From the IMG/VR virus record IMGVR_UViG_3300006175_000002, positions 1-64,000 of that record: DNA of 64,000 bases; one strand, 5' to 3'. The stretch is from a virus. The notes beneath the pieces are model-generated. The model was not told the DNA's origin, did no database searches, and saw only the letters and a program-made list of their open reading frames with translations. Below, in pieces: positions 46,177 through 55,088 of this stretch (the first letter of the stretch is position 1; every line of letters starts with the position of its first letter). Made by a program: the position numbers and the translations under genes.

Positions 46177-49100
46177 CTAGCTGATTTTCGTGAGCAGTCG
46201 ACCCAACTGGTCTTCTGCCTGCTCGCGGATGGTCGGGTTGTCGGACCCGGCCATCTTTTGCAGGTAAGTGACGTAGTCGGCGTCGGCTGCCGCTTTTTGC
46301 AGTTGTGCCTGTTCGACCAGCGAAACGCGTTCCACGGGAACGATGGCGGGTGCTGTCGTCTGGGCTTTCGCGACGGTGACCGCGCCCCGGATCGGGGCCT
46401 GGGTCGGGTCGGGTGCTGCTCCCAACTCGTCGATTTCGGCGCGCAACGCGTCGATCTCGCGGCGGTGACTCTTGGTGGCCTTGACCACGGCGGACTTGAC
46501 GGCGCCCTTGATGAGCTGGGCGAGGGCGTACTCGTTGAGTCCGGCCGCCACGGGCGGCTGCTCGTCGTAGTCGTCGTCGCTGTAGCTCTTGGTGGCGTAG
46601 GCGATCGCGGCCGGGTCGGTGGGGTGGGGTCGGCTGGTGGCCTGCATGTCGGCGGGCATCACGGGCCGCGACTCGGCCATGGGGCACATGCCGGGAATCG
46701 TGGCCACCAAGTGGTCGTGCAACGCCTTCATTGTGGTCGCGACCGCGGCGCGGCTCGCGGTGGTGTAGAAGTCGCGGGCGGCGCCGGACGCGGTCGATGT
46801 GGTGGGCAGGTTATCGCCCCGGTCCGACGGTGACTGCGCCTGGTGCCCTTCGGTGATCAAGCCGCGGTGGAAGTCGTCGGGGTGGATGGTGTGCGCCACG
46901 GGCGGCACCATCGGGATCCGGGTCGCGGGGGCCGTCATGGTGGCGTGGCCGGCGGCGATGTAGCCGCGCCGGTAGTCCTCAGGCTGCGGCGGTGGCCCGA
47001 AACTCTTCGCGACCATGTCGGCGCGGGCGTCGGCGAGCATCGCCGGCTCGAGGTGTTGGACGATGATGTCGGCGTTGTCGTGGAGGACACCGGCGTACAC
47101 AACCTCGGTGGTGTTGCCCGTTTCGGCGGCCTTGAGGACGAGGGTGTCGAACACGGACGGGTCAACGGCGTCGGCGACGCTGCTGAGCGCCGGGTAGGCC
47201 TGGGTGACGGCGCCCCATTCGTAGGCGGGGCACAGCGCGTCGTGCATGCGTTGGGTGGCGTAGGTCTTCATCACGCTCGCCGAGACGTGGTCGTGTTCGA
47301 TGTCGGGTGTGGTGGTCATGCCTGCGTCGGCCTCCAGTGCTTCGACGGCGTCGCCGTCCGGCTCGCGGTGCGGCCCGGCGGGTAGGACGTCGGGCGGCAG
47401 GAGCCGCTTCTTGTCGGATGGGGGGGCGGTGCTCTTAGCCATGTCGACTCCTGCTGCCTTGATTCTGTGAATGCCGCGTAGTTTCGCGTTCCGGCCGTAC
47501 GCTCCGGCGAGTTCGTCAACGAGCATGGGTTTAGTGAAGGGCTTGCCGTTGCTGCGTTTCGTGTCAACGTTCCACCGGTCGGCGAGCGCCCGAAGTTCGG
47601 CCGCCTTCATGCCGCCCATGATTGAGGCGGCCGCATCGCGGTTGGATGCTCCGGCGAGTTTGCGCCACGCGGCGTCGCCCGGGTGCTCGCCCTGACTGAC
47701 CGATGCTCGGGCTGCTTCGTCGCGCGCCGCCTGCGATCCGGGCATCGCCCGGACCGGTCCGTGGCCGAGCGGAGTAGATCCGGACAGTGTTCGGACGGGA
47801 GGCGCGTCGATCATGCCGCCGCCGCGTCGCATCCGCGCCTCATGCGCCGCCTGGTTGCCTTGGACGGTGGGGTAGATGCCCATGCCGGTCGAGTCGCCGA
47901 GCCGCCCCACCTTCGCGTCGTGCTCAGCGCGGAACCGGGCCACCGCCTGCTCCACGGCCGCCGCCTGCTCCTCGCGGGTTAGTTTCCGGGGCCCGGACGC
48001 GTCGTGAATCTGGTTGCTGCCGTGCCCGTACGGGTTGATCGCGAACGAGTTCTCGAGCGCGCGGCGGTGTCGGTGTTCCCCGACCTGCCCGGCGATCTCG
48101 TGGGCCGGTGCGCCGCGGCGGGGCTTCACACCCTCCCGACGGGCCTCGGCCTGCCACGCGGGGCGGGACCGGCCGTCGAACGAGTCGTGACCGGGCCCCT
48201 TCGCCGGCTTCGCCCCACCCAACAGTTCGGTGTGGCGCTGCTCCCGCGCCTCCGCGAAGTGTCGGGCCGCGATCTCCCCGGCACGGGCCGCGGTCGTCGG
48301 CACCCGCTTCTGCGGCTTCTTGCCGTCGGCTTCCGCCCGTGCCCACTCCGCGCGTACCTCCTGCTCGATGCGGTGTTGCCTCTCAGTAAGGGCACGGTCG
48401 GCGTCATGCGTAGCCGGCACGTTACTGTCGTCCTCCGGTACCGGCCGTGCGTTGCCATGCGTGGACGGCACATTCCCGATGAACGAACCCGCCTTCGGCT
48501 CCGTTTCCTTACCGTGCCGCCGCTCCAACCGCTTCCGCTGCTCGTTCGCCTGCATCACGTGATGCATCGCCTGATCGTGCTGGCCGTGGGCGGCCTCGTC
48601 GTGCGCCATCGCCAAATGCTGATGCAGGTTCCGTTCCGCGACGGTCATCTTCCCCGACGTCGACGGCGCGCCGCTGGTGATCCTCCCGGCGTGCTCCATC
48701 AACCGGTCCGCCAACGCCTTATCCTTGTCGGAGTTGGCAACCATCGACGCCGCGTGCAGGTGGTTCGTCGCCTCAGCCCACTTGCCCTTAGCCATCGCCT
48801 CATGGTGGGCCTTCATGTGCCCATGCAGCCGCGGGTTCGGACCGGGCCCCACCCAGATCCAACCGTGTTTCCACTCGTGGACACCGGCCTTCGTCAGCAA
48901 CGCCTGCGCAGCCTTGCCGAGCATCTTCGGCAGCTTCTTCCCACAATCAGCGCAGCGCCGCGCGCCCGGCTCGTTGCTGGCACCGCACTTGAAACACTTC
49001 AACCCGCCGGCCTTCGTCACCATCGTGGCCTTCGGGAGTTTCTTGCCGCACCCCTCACACTTGCGGGTCTTCGCGTCCGCGTCATACGCCCGGCCGCACC

Positions 49101-50409
49101 CCTTGCACGACTTGCCGCCCTTGGTGAGGTCGGCCTCCATCATGTCCGTCTTCTCGTCCTCATCGTCGTCGATGGGGTCGTGGCGGAACGGGCGCTGCTG
49201 GCCTTGCAGGTTGTACGGCGCCAACCCGGTCGGATTCGGTGACGTTGTGGTGAAGTTCTTCCCCGTCCACGACTCCGGCAATGCCGCCTCGAACTCCGGA
49301 CCCTTCCGGCGAGCGATCGCGCGGAGCCGGGCCTTGAACTTACGCATCGGAATCAGCGGCTTCGCCCGGCCGTAGCTGGATACCGCGTCGGACACGTCAC
49401 CGGGGGAGTGGATCGGGAACCGGCGCCCGTCCGGGTCGATGAAGTCCTGCGCGTCCATCGCGTCCCGGTCGACGCCGCCACCCACGTTCGGGTCGACGTT
49501 GCGTTTCGCCAACCATGTCTGGTAGCCCTGCGCGGTACCGTCCAACCCCAACTCGTGGCCCTCAGCGTCCCACGCCTCCCACTGGCTCATCGCGGCCATC
49601 TTCGCCAGGAACGCGGTACCGGGGCCGATGTCGCTGGCGGGGGCCTTCGGTTCCCGGGCCAACCAGTCGGCGCGGGCCGTAGCGTACGACTTCTGCGTGT
49701 CCTCGGGCTCGCCGTCGTCTTTCTTGCCGTCGCCGTTGTCGCCGCCGTCGGTGTCGTCTTCCTGCTCCTGCACGTCCTCGTCCTGAGCGTCGTCAGCTTC
49801 CGCCTTGCCGCCCTTCGCGTCGCCCTCGTCGGGCTTGCCGCCCTTGGTCACCAGCGCCGCCGCCTCGGCCTTCACGAGCAGGTCAACAAGGTCACCGTGA
49901 GTCCACGCCGCGTCGTCGCCGGCGGATTTGACCAGCGTGATCCCGCACCCGTCGTTCGCGGGCCGGTCCACGAGGCTGATCTCCGCTACTTCCCCGCCGG
50001 TCACGATCCCACCACGCGCCTTACCGGTGAGGTCCCGTTTGATCGTGGGCCGGGCGATCCCGACGGAGTAGGCGCGGAGCACACCGGCGCGGACCAGTTT
50101 CATCGCGGTCGGTTCCACGATCAGCGACTTCACCCAGTGCCCGCCGTCGCCGTCGCGGTCAACCTCGACGGAAACACCGCGGCCGGCTGGATAGAGCTGT
50201 GGATTATGGGAGACGCGTACGTTTCCGCCCGTCTCGAGCCATTTCTGGATCGCCGATCCGGACCACTCCGGCGAGACAACTTGATCATCGGCATCGACAC
50301 GACCATCGCTCGCCTTGCCATAGACCATGATGCCGTCGTCGACCTCCTCCATCTTGGCGATGGGGATGCTCATGTAGAGCTTGTGGTCTGCTGCCAAGGT
50401 GGCGGCCAT
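46177..50409 (-). CDS. Giant prohead protease/scaffold fusion
   Basis: A 1410-residue protein. Residues about 10-170 form an HK97-type prohead protease: DGIMVYGKASDGRVDADDQV, NVRVSHNPQLYPAGR (His) and RAGVLRAYSVGIARP (Ser). Then come an acidic region, a segment shared with the major capsid protein (TGKNFTTTSPNPTGLAPYNL near 385), two zinc ribbons (CKGCGRAYD ... CEGCGKKLP; CFKCGASNE ... CADCGKKLP), HGWIWVGPGPNPRL near 515, a Lys/Gln-rich helical stretch and a SAP-like helix pair (ELRALADRWN ... KPMLVDELAG). A long scaffold-like C-terminus with HDHLVATIPGMCPM ends in DYVTYLQKMAGSDNPTIREQ. It is far longer than typical proteases (about 200 residues). Confidence 0.85.
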   Translation of the reverse strand: MAATLAADHKLYMSIPIAKMEEVDDGIMVYGKASDGRVDADDQVVSPEWSGSAIQKWLETGGNVRVSHNPQLYPAGRGVSVEVDRDGDGGHWVKSLIVEPTAMKLVRAGVLRAYSVGIARPTIKRDLTGKARGGIVTGGEVAEISLVDRPANDGCGITLVKSAGDDAAWTHGDLVDLLVKAEAAALVTKGGKPDEGDAKGGKAEADDAQDEDVQEQEDDTDGGDNGDGKKDDGEPEDTQKSYATARADWLAREPKAPASDIGPGTAFLAKMAAMSQWEAWDAEGHELGLDGTAQGYQTWLAKRNVDPNVGGGVDRDAMDAQDFIDPDGRRFPIHSPGDVSDAVSSYGRAKPLIPMRKFKARLRAIARRKGPEFEAALPESWTGKNFTTTSPNPTGLAPYNLQGQQRPFRHDPIDDDEDEKTDMMEADLTKGGKSCKGCGRAYDADAKTRKCEGCGKKLPKATMVTKAGGLKCFKCGASNEPGARRCADCGKKLPKMLGKAAQALLTKAGVHEWKHGWIWVGPGPNPRLHGHMKAHHEAMAKGKWAEATNHLHAASMVANSDKDKALADRLMEHAGRITSGAPSTSGKMTVAERNLHQHLAMAHDEAAHGQHDQAMHHVMQANEQRKRLERRHGKETEPKAGSFIGNVPSTHGNARPVPEDDSNVPATHDADRALTERQHRIEQEVRAEWARAEADGKKPQKRVPTTAARAGEIAARHFAEAREQRHTELLGGAKPAKGPGHDSFDGRSRPAWQAEARREGVKPRRGAPAHEIAGQVGEHRHRRALENSFAINPYGHGSNQIHDASGPRKLTREEQAAAVEQAVARFRAEHDAKVGRLGDSTGMGIYPTVQGNQAAHEARMRRGGGMIDAPPVRTLSGSTPLGHGPVRAMPGSQAARDEAARASVSQGEHPGDAAWRKLAGASNRDAAASIMGGMKAAELRALADRWNVDTKRSNGKPFTKPMLVDELAGAYGRNAKLRGIHRIKAAGVDMAKSTAPPSDKKRLLPPDVLPAGPHREPDGDAVEALEADAGMTTTPDIEHDHVSASVMKTYATQRMHDALCPAYEWGAVTQAYPALSSVADAVDPSVFDTLVLKAAETGNTTEVVYAGVLHDNADIIVQHLEPAMLADARADMVAKSFGPPPQPEDYRRGYIAAGHATMTAPATRIPMVPPVAHTIHPDDFHRGLITEGHQAQSPSDRGDNLPTTSTASGAARDFYTTASRAAVATTMKALHDHLVATIPGMCPMAESRPVMPADMQATSRPHPTDPAAIAYATKSYSDDDYDEQPPVAAGLNEYALAQLIKGAVKSAVVKATKSHRREIDALRAEIDELGAAPDPTQAPIRGAVTVAKAQTTAPAIVPVERVSLVEQAQLQKAAADADYVTYLQKMAGSDNPTIREQAEDQLGRLLTKIS

Positions 50410-50486
50410 CGCGACTCCTTACTTCGACATTGGTGCGCAAGAGATCTGCGCACCCGACAGGGCGCGCTGATGGAGGGGGTGGCGGG

Positions 50487-53400
50487 TCAGGCGGCGAGGA
50501 GTACGGTGCGGGCTTTCCACACGTACTCGGCGGCGCGGAGGATCATGCTGTATTCGTCGGCGGTCAACGCGGCCTTGTTCGCGGAGCCTTGCGCCTGGGC
50601 GCGGCGTACCCGCTCCTCCCAGTCGGCTTCGATCCGGTTCGCGACTTCGGTGTAGAGCTTGGCCATGTCCTGCCACGTCTTGTACCGGTTGTCGTAGCGG
50701 CCGAGGTCGCTGGCGTCGGCGTCGGCGATGTTGCGTTGCCGTAGCTCGGCGGCTTCCCGCAACCGCTGCACGGCTTCGGTGGGGGACAGCCGGTTCGCGA
50801 CGGAGGTGTTGCGGTGGAAGCCTTGCAGGATCTGTTGCAGCGTCGAGTCTGCCGCCTGGGTGGTGCCGTACTGGTTGGTCAGGCCGGATGGTACGCCGAG
50901 CCCGTCGGCGGCTTCTGTGATGTGCTGGGCAACGTTGGCCGGGGTGAACGGCATGGGTTTGGGTCCGTACCGGTGGACGTGGGCTTGTTCCGCGGCGGCG
51001 TGGGCGAGGCTGCCGGTGGTGTGGTTGGTGGAGTCGTGCGAGACGAGTTTGGTACTGCCGCGCCGTTCAGGTTCGACAACGATCGCCGAGTACGGATCTG
51101 AGGGTTTGCGCTCATCAGGTACGACCCATGCCCGGTTCGTGCCGGGTGCGGCGTCCCAGACCCGTCCGGTGCGTTGACTGGTGGTGCCGTCTTCGTGGTG
51201 GTGGGTCCAGGCAACCTTGGCGCCGGGGTCCAGGCCGGTCGGTTCAACGTAGTTGACCTCGGCGGGGGCTTTCGGAGCGAGGCCATGGGTACCACGGCGG
51301 GCCGGCTTCGGGATCAGCGACGGCAGCGGCTTCACCTTGACCGGTGGGGCGTCCTTCACGTGGGGTTGCAGGACGGCCTTGATTTCCTCCAGCGACCCGA
51401 ACGGCTTCCCCTCGTTGTCGGACGCCTGGGGCCGGTCGGGGTGCCACCGGTTCGCGCGGGCAGCGGCGATGGCTGGACCCTCGTCGATCGTGCCGGTCGG
51501 GAGGACATGGAACTTGTCGCGGTTGAAGCCGGCAGGGACCTTGACGGGGCTGCTGGTCGGGTGGTCGCCGAGGTCGCCGTACCGCAGCGGATGGTACGTC
51601 TTGACTTCACCGTCCTTGCTGGCGCTGGCCACGCGAACCAACTCGAACTGCTTGCCCTCCTGCCGGCCGCCGCCCTGGTGGTACGTGGTGGACGTGGTTT
51701 CGCGGATGGCGAGGTCACCATGCTTGGCGCGGGCGCCGGTGACTACCGGCCGGCTGGCGGCGAGCGCCTGCCGGGCCGCTGCGGCGCGGGTCGCTTGCTC
51801 GGCTGCGGCGGCTTCCGCCCGGACTCGTTCGGCGGCGGCCTGCGCCTGCATCTCCTTGACCTTGGCGGCTTCGCCTGCGAGGACCTTTGCGTCTTCGTCG
51901 GTGGGCTTGACGTGGATCTGGTTCAGCGGTACCCAGTTCGGGTACTTCCGCTCGCCTTCGGTGGAAACCACGGCGCCGTCGATGCCGTGGTTTCGTTCGA
52001 GTCGTACGACGTGGCCGGTGCTGAACCCACCGTGCTTGACTCGGTCGCCGGCCTGGACCGGGCGGGATGAGCGGGTGGCGGGCATCGTGAACTCGTGCGC
52101 GTCGTTCGGCCGGGCCGGCTCGCCGAGCGAGGCAGGCAGGTCGGTCTGCGACACCCGTGGCATCTCGGTGCCGGTACGCCCGAACACGCTGCCCGGCTTG
52201 CGTAGCTGCCCGGTCCGCTCCTTGTAGCCGACGGATTGGTTAACCAACTGTTCGATCAAGTCGGCTTTCTTCGTCTTCCTGGGGCCGAATGATCGGTAAT
52301 TGTGCTGACGCCGGTAGGAGTCGTTGATGTCGCGCAACTCGGTCATGCTGCGACCTTGGAGCATCGCCCTAGCCTGGTCCTTGCTGGTGGCCTCGTGGAG
52401 TCGCCTGGATACCTGCCACGATTCTTCTTTGGGCGGCTCGGGCGGCTTGACAATGCTCTCCGGCACCGCGACGGCAACGGCTGGCGCCTCCGCCTTCGGT
52501 GTCGCCGGCCGGTGGTCGGTGACCCGCGCCCACGGGTATTTGACGTCCATGCCGCGACCGGCGTCGATCTGGACGGTCTTCTCGTTGGCTTTCTGGACCC
52601 GCCACCACGTTCCGTCGACCTTGATAGCGTCCCCGGCCGACACGGTGTGCTTGCTGTACTTGCCGGCGGCGTCCCGCCGGGCGGTCAACTCCTTGAGTTG
52701 CGCCTCGGCGCGGATGTGCTGCGACTGGGCTGCGTCCCGCGCTTTGCGCGCCTCGACGTAGCGGCTCAGTTGCGCATCAGTGCTGCCCCGCCGGCCACCG
52801 CCGCTGCCGCCGGTACCGAGGGGGAAGTGTTCCCCGAGTGCTTCGGCTTTCGGGTCACGGGATGCCGCCTGAAATGCTGCCTCGGCCCGGTCGAGGCGTT
52901 CCCGGGTGACCTTGACGCGGGCCTCAGCATCGGCGATCTTACGGTCACCACCCGATGGCGCCGCCGCCGGCAGGTCGGCCTTTTGGCGCTCGATCTCGCT
53001 CCGGATCTGGTCGTACAGGCTCCGCGGCGGGGGGTTGGCCGTGTTCGCGAACACGGCGTCCAGGTTCTCGTCGGTGGGTTCATCCGTGCGCCCCTCGCGC
53101 ACCACGTCCGCGATCCACTTGCCGGCGAACGACGAGGCGCGGCTCTGGTCCTTGGCCTCTTGCGACCCCCGCGCAGGTACCGCCGCTGCCGGAGTTGGCG
53201 CAACGGGCGCCGGCGGCTTGACTACCGCCGCCGGGCCCATGCGGTCCGTCTGCACCTGCGCATCCGCCGCCAGCCGATGCTCCGACTCGGACAGTGGGCG
53301 CTTCTTCGACGCGTTGTGCGCCACCCGGGACACGAAACTCATCCGCTCCGGCCCGGTAGCGGAATGCTCGAACGCCGCCTTGTGACCCGAGGAGAAGTGA

Positions 53401-53633
53401 ACCTCGCTGGTCTTCTTCCCCGCCCGTACCACCCTGCCGTGCCCGTGCGTCGGGTGGTGCACCAGCGAACCGACACCGGGTGCCCCGACGAAGATCCAGC
53501 CGTGTTCGTAGCCCTTCGGGCCGACCTTCAGCAGCTCCGCCCGTGCCTGCTCGCAGACCATCGGATCCGCCGACTTCGTCAGCCCAACTAGGTACGCCAC
53601 GTACTCCTCGTCGACCAGTACGGCAGTGTCCAC
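50487..53633 (-). CDS. Large modular head-module protein
   Basis: A 1048-residue protein with a GTG start. The N-terminal repeat (EYVAYLVGLTKSADPMVCEQ) is followed by GPKGYEHGWIFVG and an SH3-like module (HHPTHGHGRVV ... VHFSSGH). Further beta modules (AGDAIKVDGTWWRVQKANEK; AGDRVKHGGFSTGHVVRL; GAKVAWTHHHEDGTTSQRTG) alternate with helical linkers, including a SAP/Rho-N-like pair (TELRDINDSYRRQ ... KADLIEQLV). No enzyme motif is recognised. It is probably an internal or capsid-associated virion protein. Confidence 0.75.
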   Translation of the reverse strand: MDTAVLVDEEYVAYLVGLTKSADPMVCEQARAELLKVGPKGYEHGWIFVGAPGVGSLVHHPTHGHGRVVRAGKKTSEVHFSSGHKAAFEHSATGPERMSFVSRVAHNASKKRPLSESEHRLAADAQVQTDRMGPAAVVKPPAPVAPTPAAAVPARGSQEAKDQSRASSFAGKWIADVVREGRTDEPTDENLDAVFANTANPPPRSLYDQIRSEIERQKADLPAAAPSGGDRKIADAEARVKVTRERLDRAEAAFQAASRDPKAEALGEHFPLGTGGSGGGRRGSTDAQLSRYVEARKARDAAQSQHIRAEAQLKELTARRDAAGKYSKHTVSAGDAIKVDGTWWRVQKANEKTVQIDAGRGMDVKYPWARVTDHRPATPKAEAPAVAVAVPESIVKPPEPPKEESWQVSRRLHEATSKDQARAMLQGRSMTELRDINDSYRRQHNYRSFGPRKTKKADLIEQLVNQSVGYKERTGQLRKPGSVFGRTGTEMPRVSQTDLPASLGEPARPNDAHEFTMPATRSSRPVQAGDRVKHGGFSTGHVVRLERNHGIDGAVVSTEGERKYPNWVPLNQIHVKPTDEDAKVLAGEAAKVKEMQAQAAAERVRAEAAAAEQATRAAAARQALAASRPVVTGARAKHGDLAIRETTSTTYHQGGGRQEGKQFELVRVASASKDGEVKTYHPLRYGDLGDHPTSSPVKVPAGFNRDKFHVLPTGTIDEGPAIAAARANRWHPDRPQASDNEGKPFGSLEEIKAVLQPHVKDAPPVKVKPLPSLIPKPARRGTHGLAPKAPAEVNYVEPTGLDPGAKVAWTHHHEDGTTSQRTGRVWDAAPGTNRAWVVPDERKPSDPYSAIVVEPERRGSTKLVSHDSTNHTTGSLAHAAAEQAHVHRYGPKPMPFTPANVAQHITEAADGLGVPSGLTNQYGTTQAADSTLQQILQGFHRNTSVANRLSPTEAVQRLREAAELRQRNIADADASDLGRYDNRYKTWQDMAKLYTEVANRIEADWEERVRRAQAQGSANKAALTADEYSMILRAAEYVWKARTVLLAA

Positions 53634-53636
53634 CGG

Positions 53637-55088
53637 TCATGCCCCCTTCGGCGGTTTCGGCAACGCGTTCGCGTACTGGTCAAGCTTCTCCGCCAACTCG
53701 CGGGCCTGAGCAGGCGTCAGGGACGACATCCACCCCTGCTCCCGCTCGTCCTGTGACATCGGATCCCACGGCTTATCGCCGCGCTCATGGGCGGTGACAC
53801 GAATGATCGGCTGGTCGCCGGTGGTGTCGAGGTGCATGTGCAGATCAGTCGGGTCCATGTCTAGGTCCCGCTTTTCCTTCACGACCCGGCGGAGCCGTTT
53901 CTCATCCACGCTCGATGCTGGGATATGCGGGGCGAGGAGGGCGAGGAGGTCCTTGTAGGTGATCGGTAGTTCCTCGCCGTCGATATCCATCTTGTCGCCG
54001 AGTTCGATCCGGTTCCGTTCGGCGTAGTTCTGGATCAGTTCGGCAGCGCGGGAGTGTTTCGTCGGCTTCGTGATGGTGGGTTTCTCACCCGACTCAGCAA
54101 TCGTGGCAAGGTCGCGGAGGTGGTCGGCGGCCTGGCGGGCGCCTTTCGCGTCGAGGTTGGCCGTCGATGGCGTCGTTGATCCGCTGGTGGTTTCGACACC
54201 GATTTCGGGGGCATCGTCGTCGTAGTTGAAGATGTGCAGATCAACGGGGGTGTTGCCGGTTTCGATGCGGTGGCTGGCGTGGTAGGTGATACCGGAATGA
54301 TTCGCCCGACCGCTGGTGTATCCGAGCGCATCATGCACACCCGCGTCGACGGGGATCCATCCGTGCCAGTACTTCTGGCCCGGCTTCGGGATCCGGTCCC
54401 CTTCCGCCTTGATTAGGGTGGCCGCCGCGTTCTTCTTCTTGACCTTGTGGCCCTTACCCCACGCCGCCGTGGCCGCCGACAGGGCTGTCTGCTCGGCAGA
54501 GATTCGGCTCTCGACGGCCTTCAGCGCGGCAACGGCCCCGACCCGGCGGCGAGCCATTGTGGCCTGCGTGTGGGCGGTCGCGTTGGCTTTGCCCGCTTCG
54601 GCGTCGAGCGCGGCGACCCGGGCGGCGAGTTTCGCCTGTCGGGCTTTGAGGTGGGCCATGGTGACGGCGATACGCAGGATCGCGGCGGCGGCAGCCCGTT
54701 TCGCCGGCGACATGTGCCGCATGCTGTTCGGGATGCCGTACTGTTTGCGGGCGGCTTCCCGGGCGGCGTGGGAGTCGGCGTAGCCGCTGTGTGCGGCATC
54801 GTCGCGGGCGAGCCGGTCAGCGACCTCGCCGCCCTGGACGGCGTCGTCGTAGCGGGACTGGGCATCGTGCTGGCGGCGTTCCCGCCCGCGGCGCTGCGAC
54901 GTTTCGGACGTGGTGGTAGTGGTACCACCAGTGGTCCACCGGCCGGCGGCGCGGGGTTCGGCGAGGTTGAACCCGTACTTGAGGAGCGTGTCACGGGCCT
55001 GCTCCGCGGTGGTGCGGTCAGCGGATTTGGTGAGCACTGTGAGGTAGGCGATGTACTCGTCGGGGTCGACGTTGGTTAGGACAGCCAC
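53637..55088 (-). CDS. Head-module protein with HGW motif
   Basis: A 483-residue protein with a GTG start overlapping the upstream gene. The N-terminal repeat (DEYIAYLTVLTKSADRTTAE) is followed by a Gly/Thr-rich linker, a long coiled coil (LKARQAKLAARVAALDAEAG), and KPGQKYWHGWIPVDAG near residue 243. A beta domain (HRIETGNTPVDLHIFNYDDD) and a second alpha/beta domain follow (MDPTDLHMHLDTTGDQPIIR). The function is unknown; probably virion-associated. Confidence 0.72.
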   Translation of the reverse strand: MAVLTNVDPDEYIAYLTVLTKSADRTTAEQARDTLLKYGFNLAEPRAAGRWTTGGTTTTTSETSQRRGRERRQHDAQSRYDDAVQGGEVADRLARDDAAHSGYADSHAAREAARKQYGIPNSMRHMSPAKRAAAAAILRIAVTMAHLKARQAKLAARVAALDAEAGKANATAHTQATMARRRVGAVAALKAVESRISAEQTALSAATAAWGKGHKVKKKNAAATLIKAEGDRIPKPGQKYWHGWIPVDAGVHDALGYTSGRANHSGITYHASHRIETGNTPVDLHIFNYDDDAPEIGVETTSGSTTPSTANLDAKGARQAADHLRDLATIAESGEKPTITKPTKHSRAAELIQNYAERNRIELGDKMDIDGEELPITYKDLLALLAPHIPASSVDEKRLRRVVKEKRDLDMDPTDLHMHLDTTGDQPIIRVTAHERGDKPWDPMSQDEREQGWMSSLTPAQARELAEKLDQYANALPKPPKGA

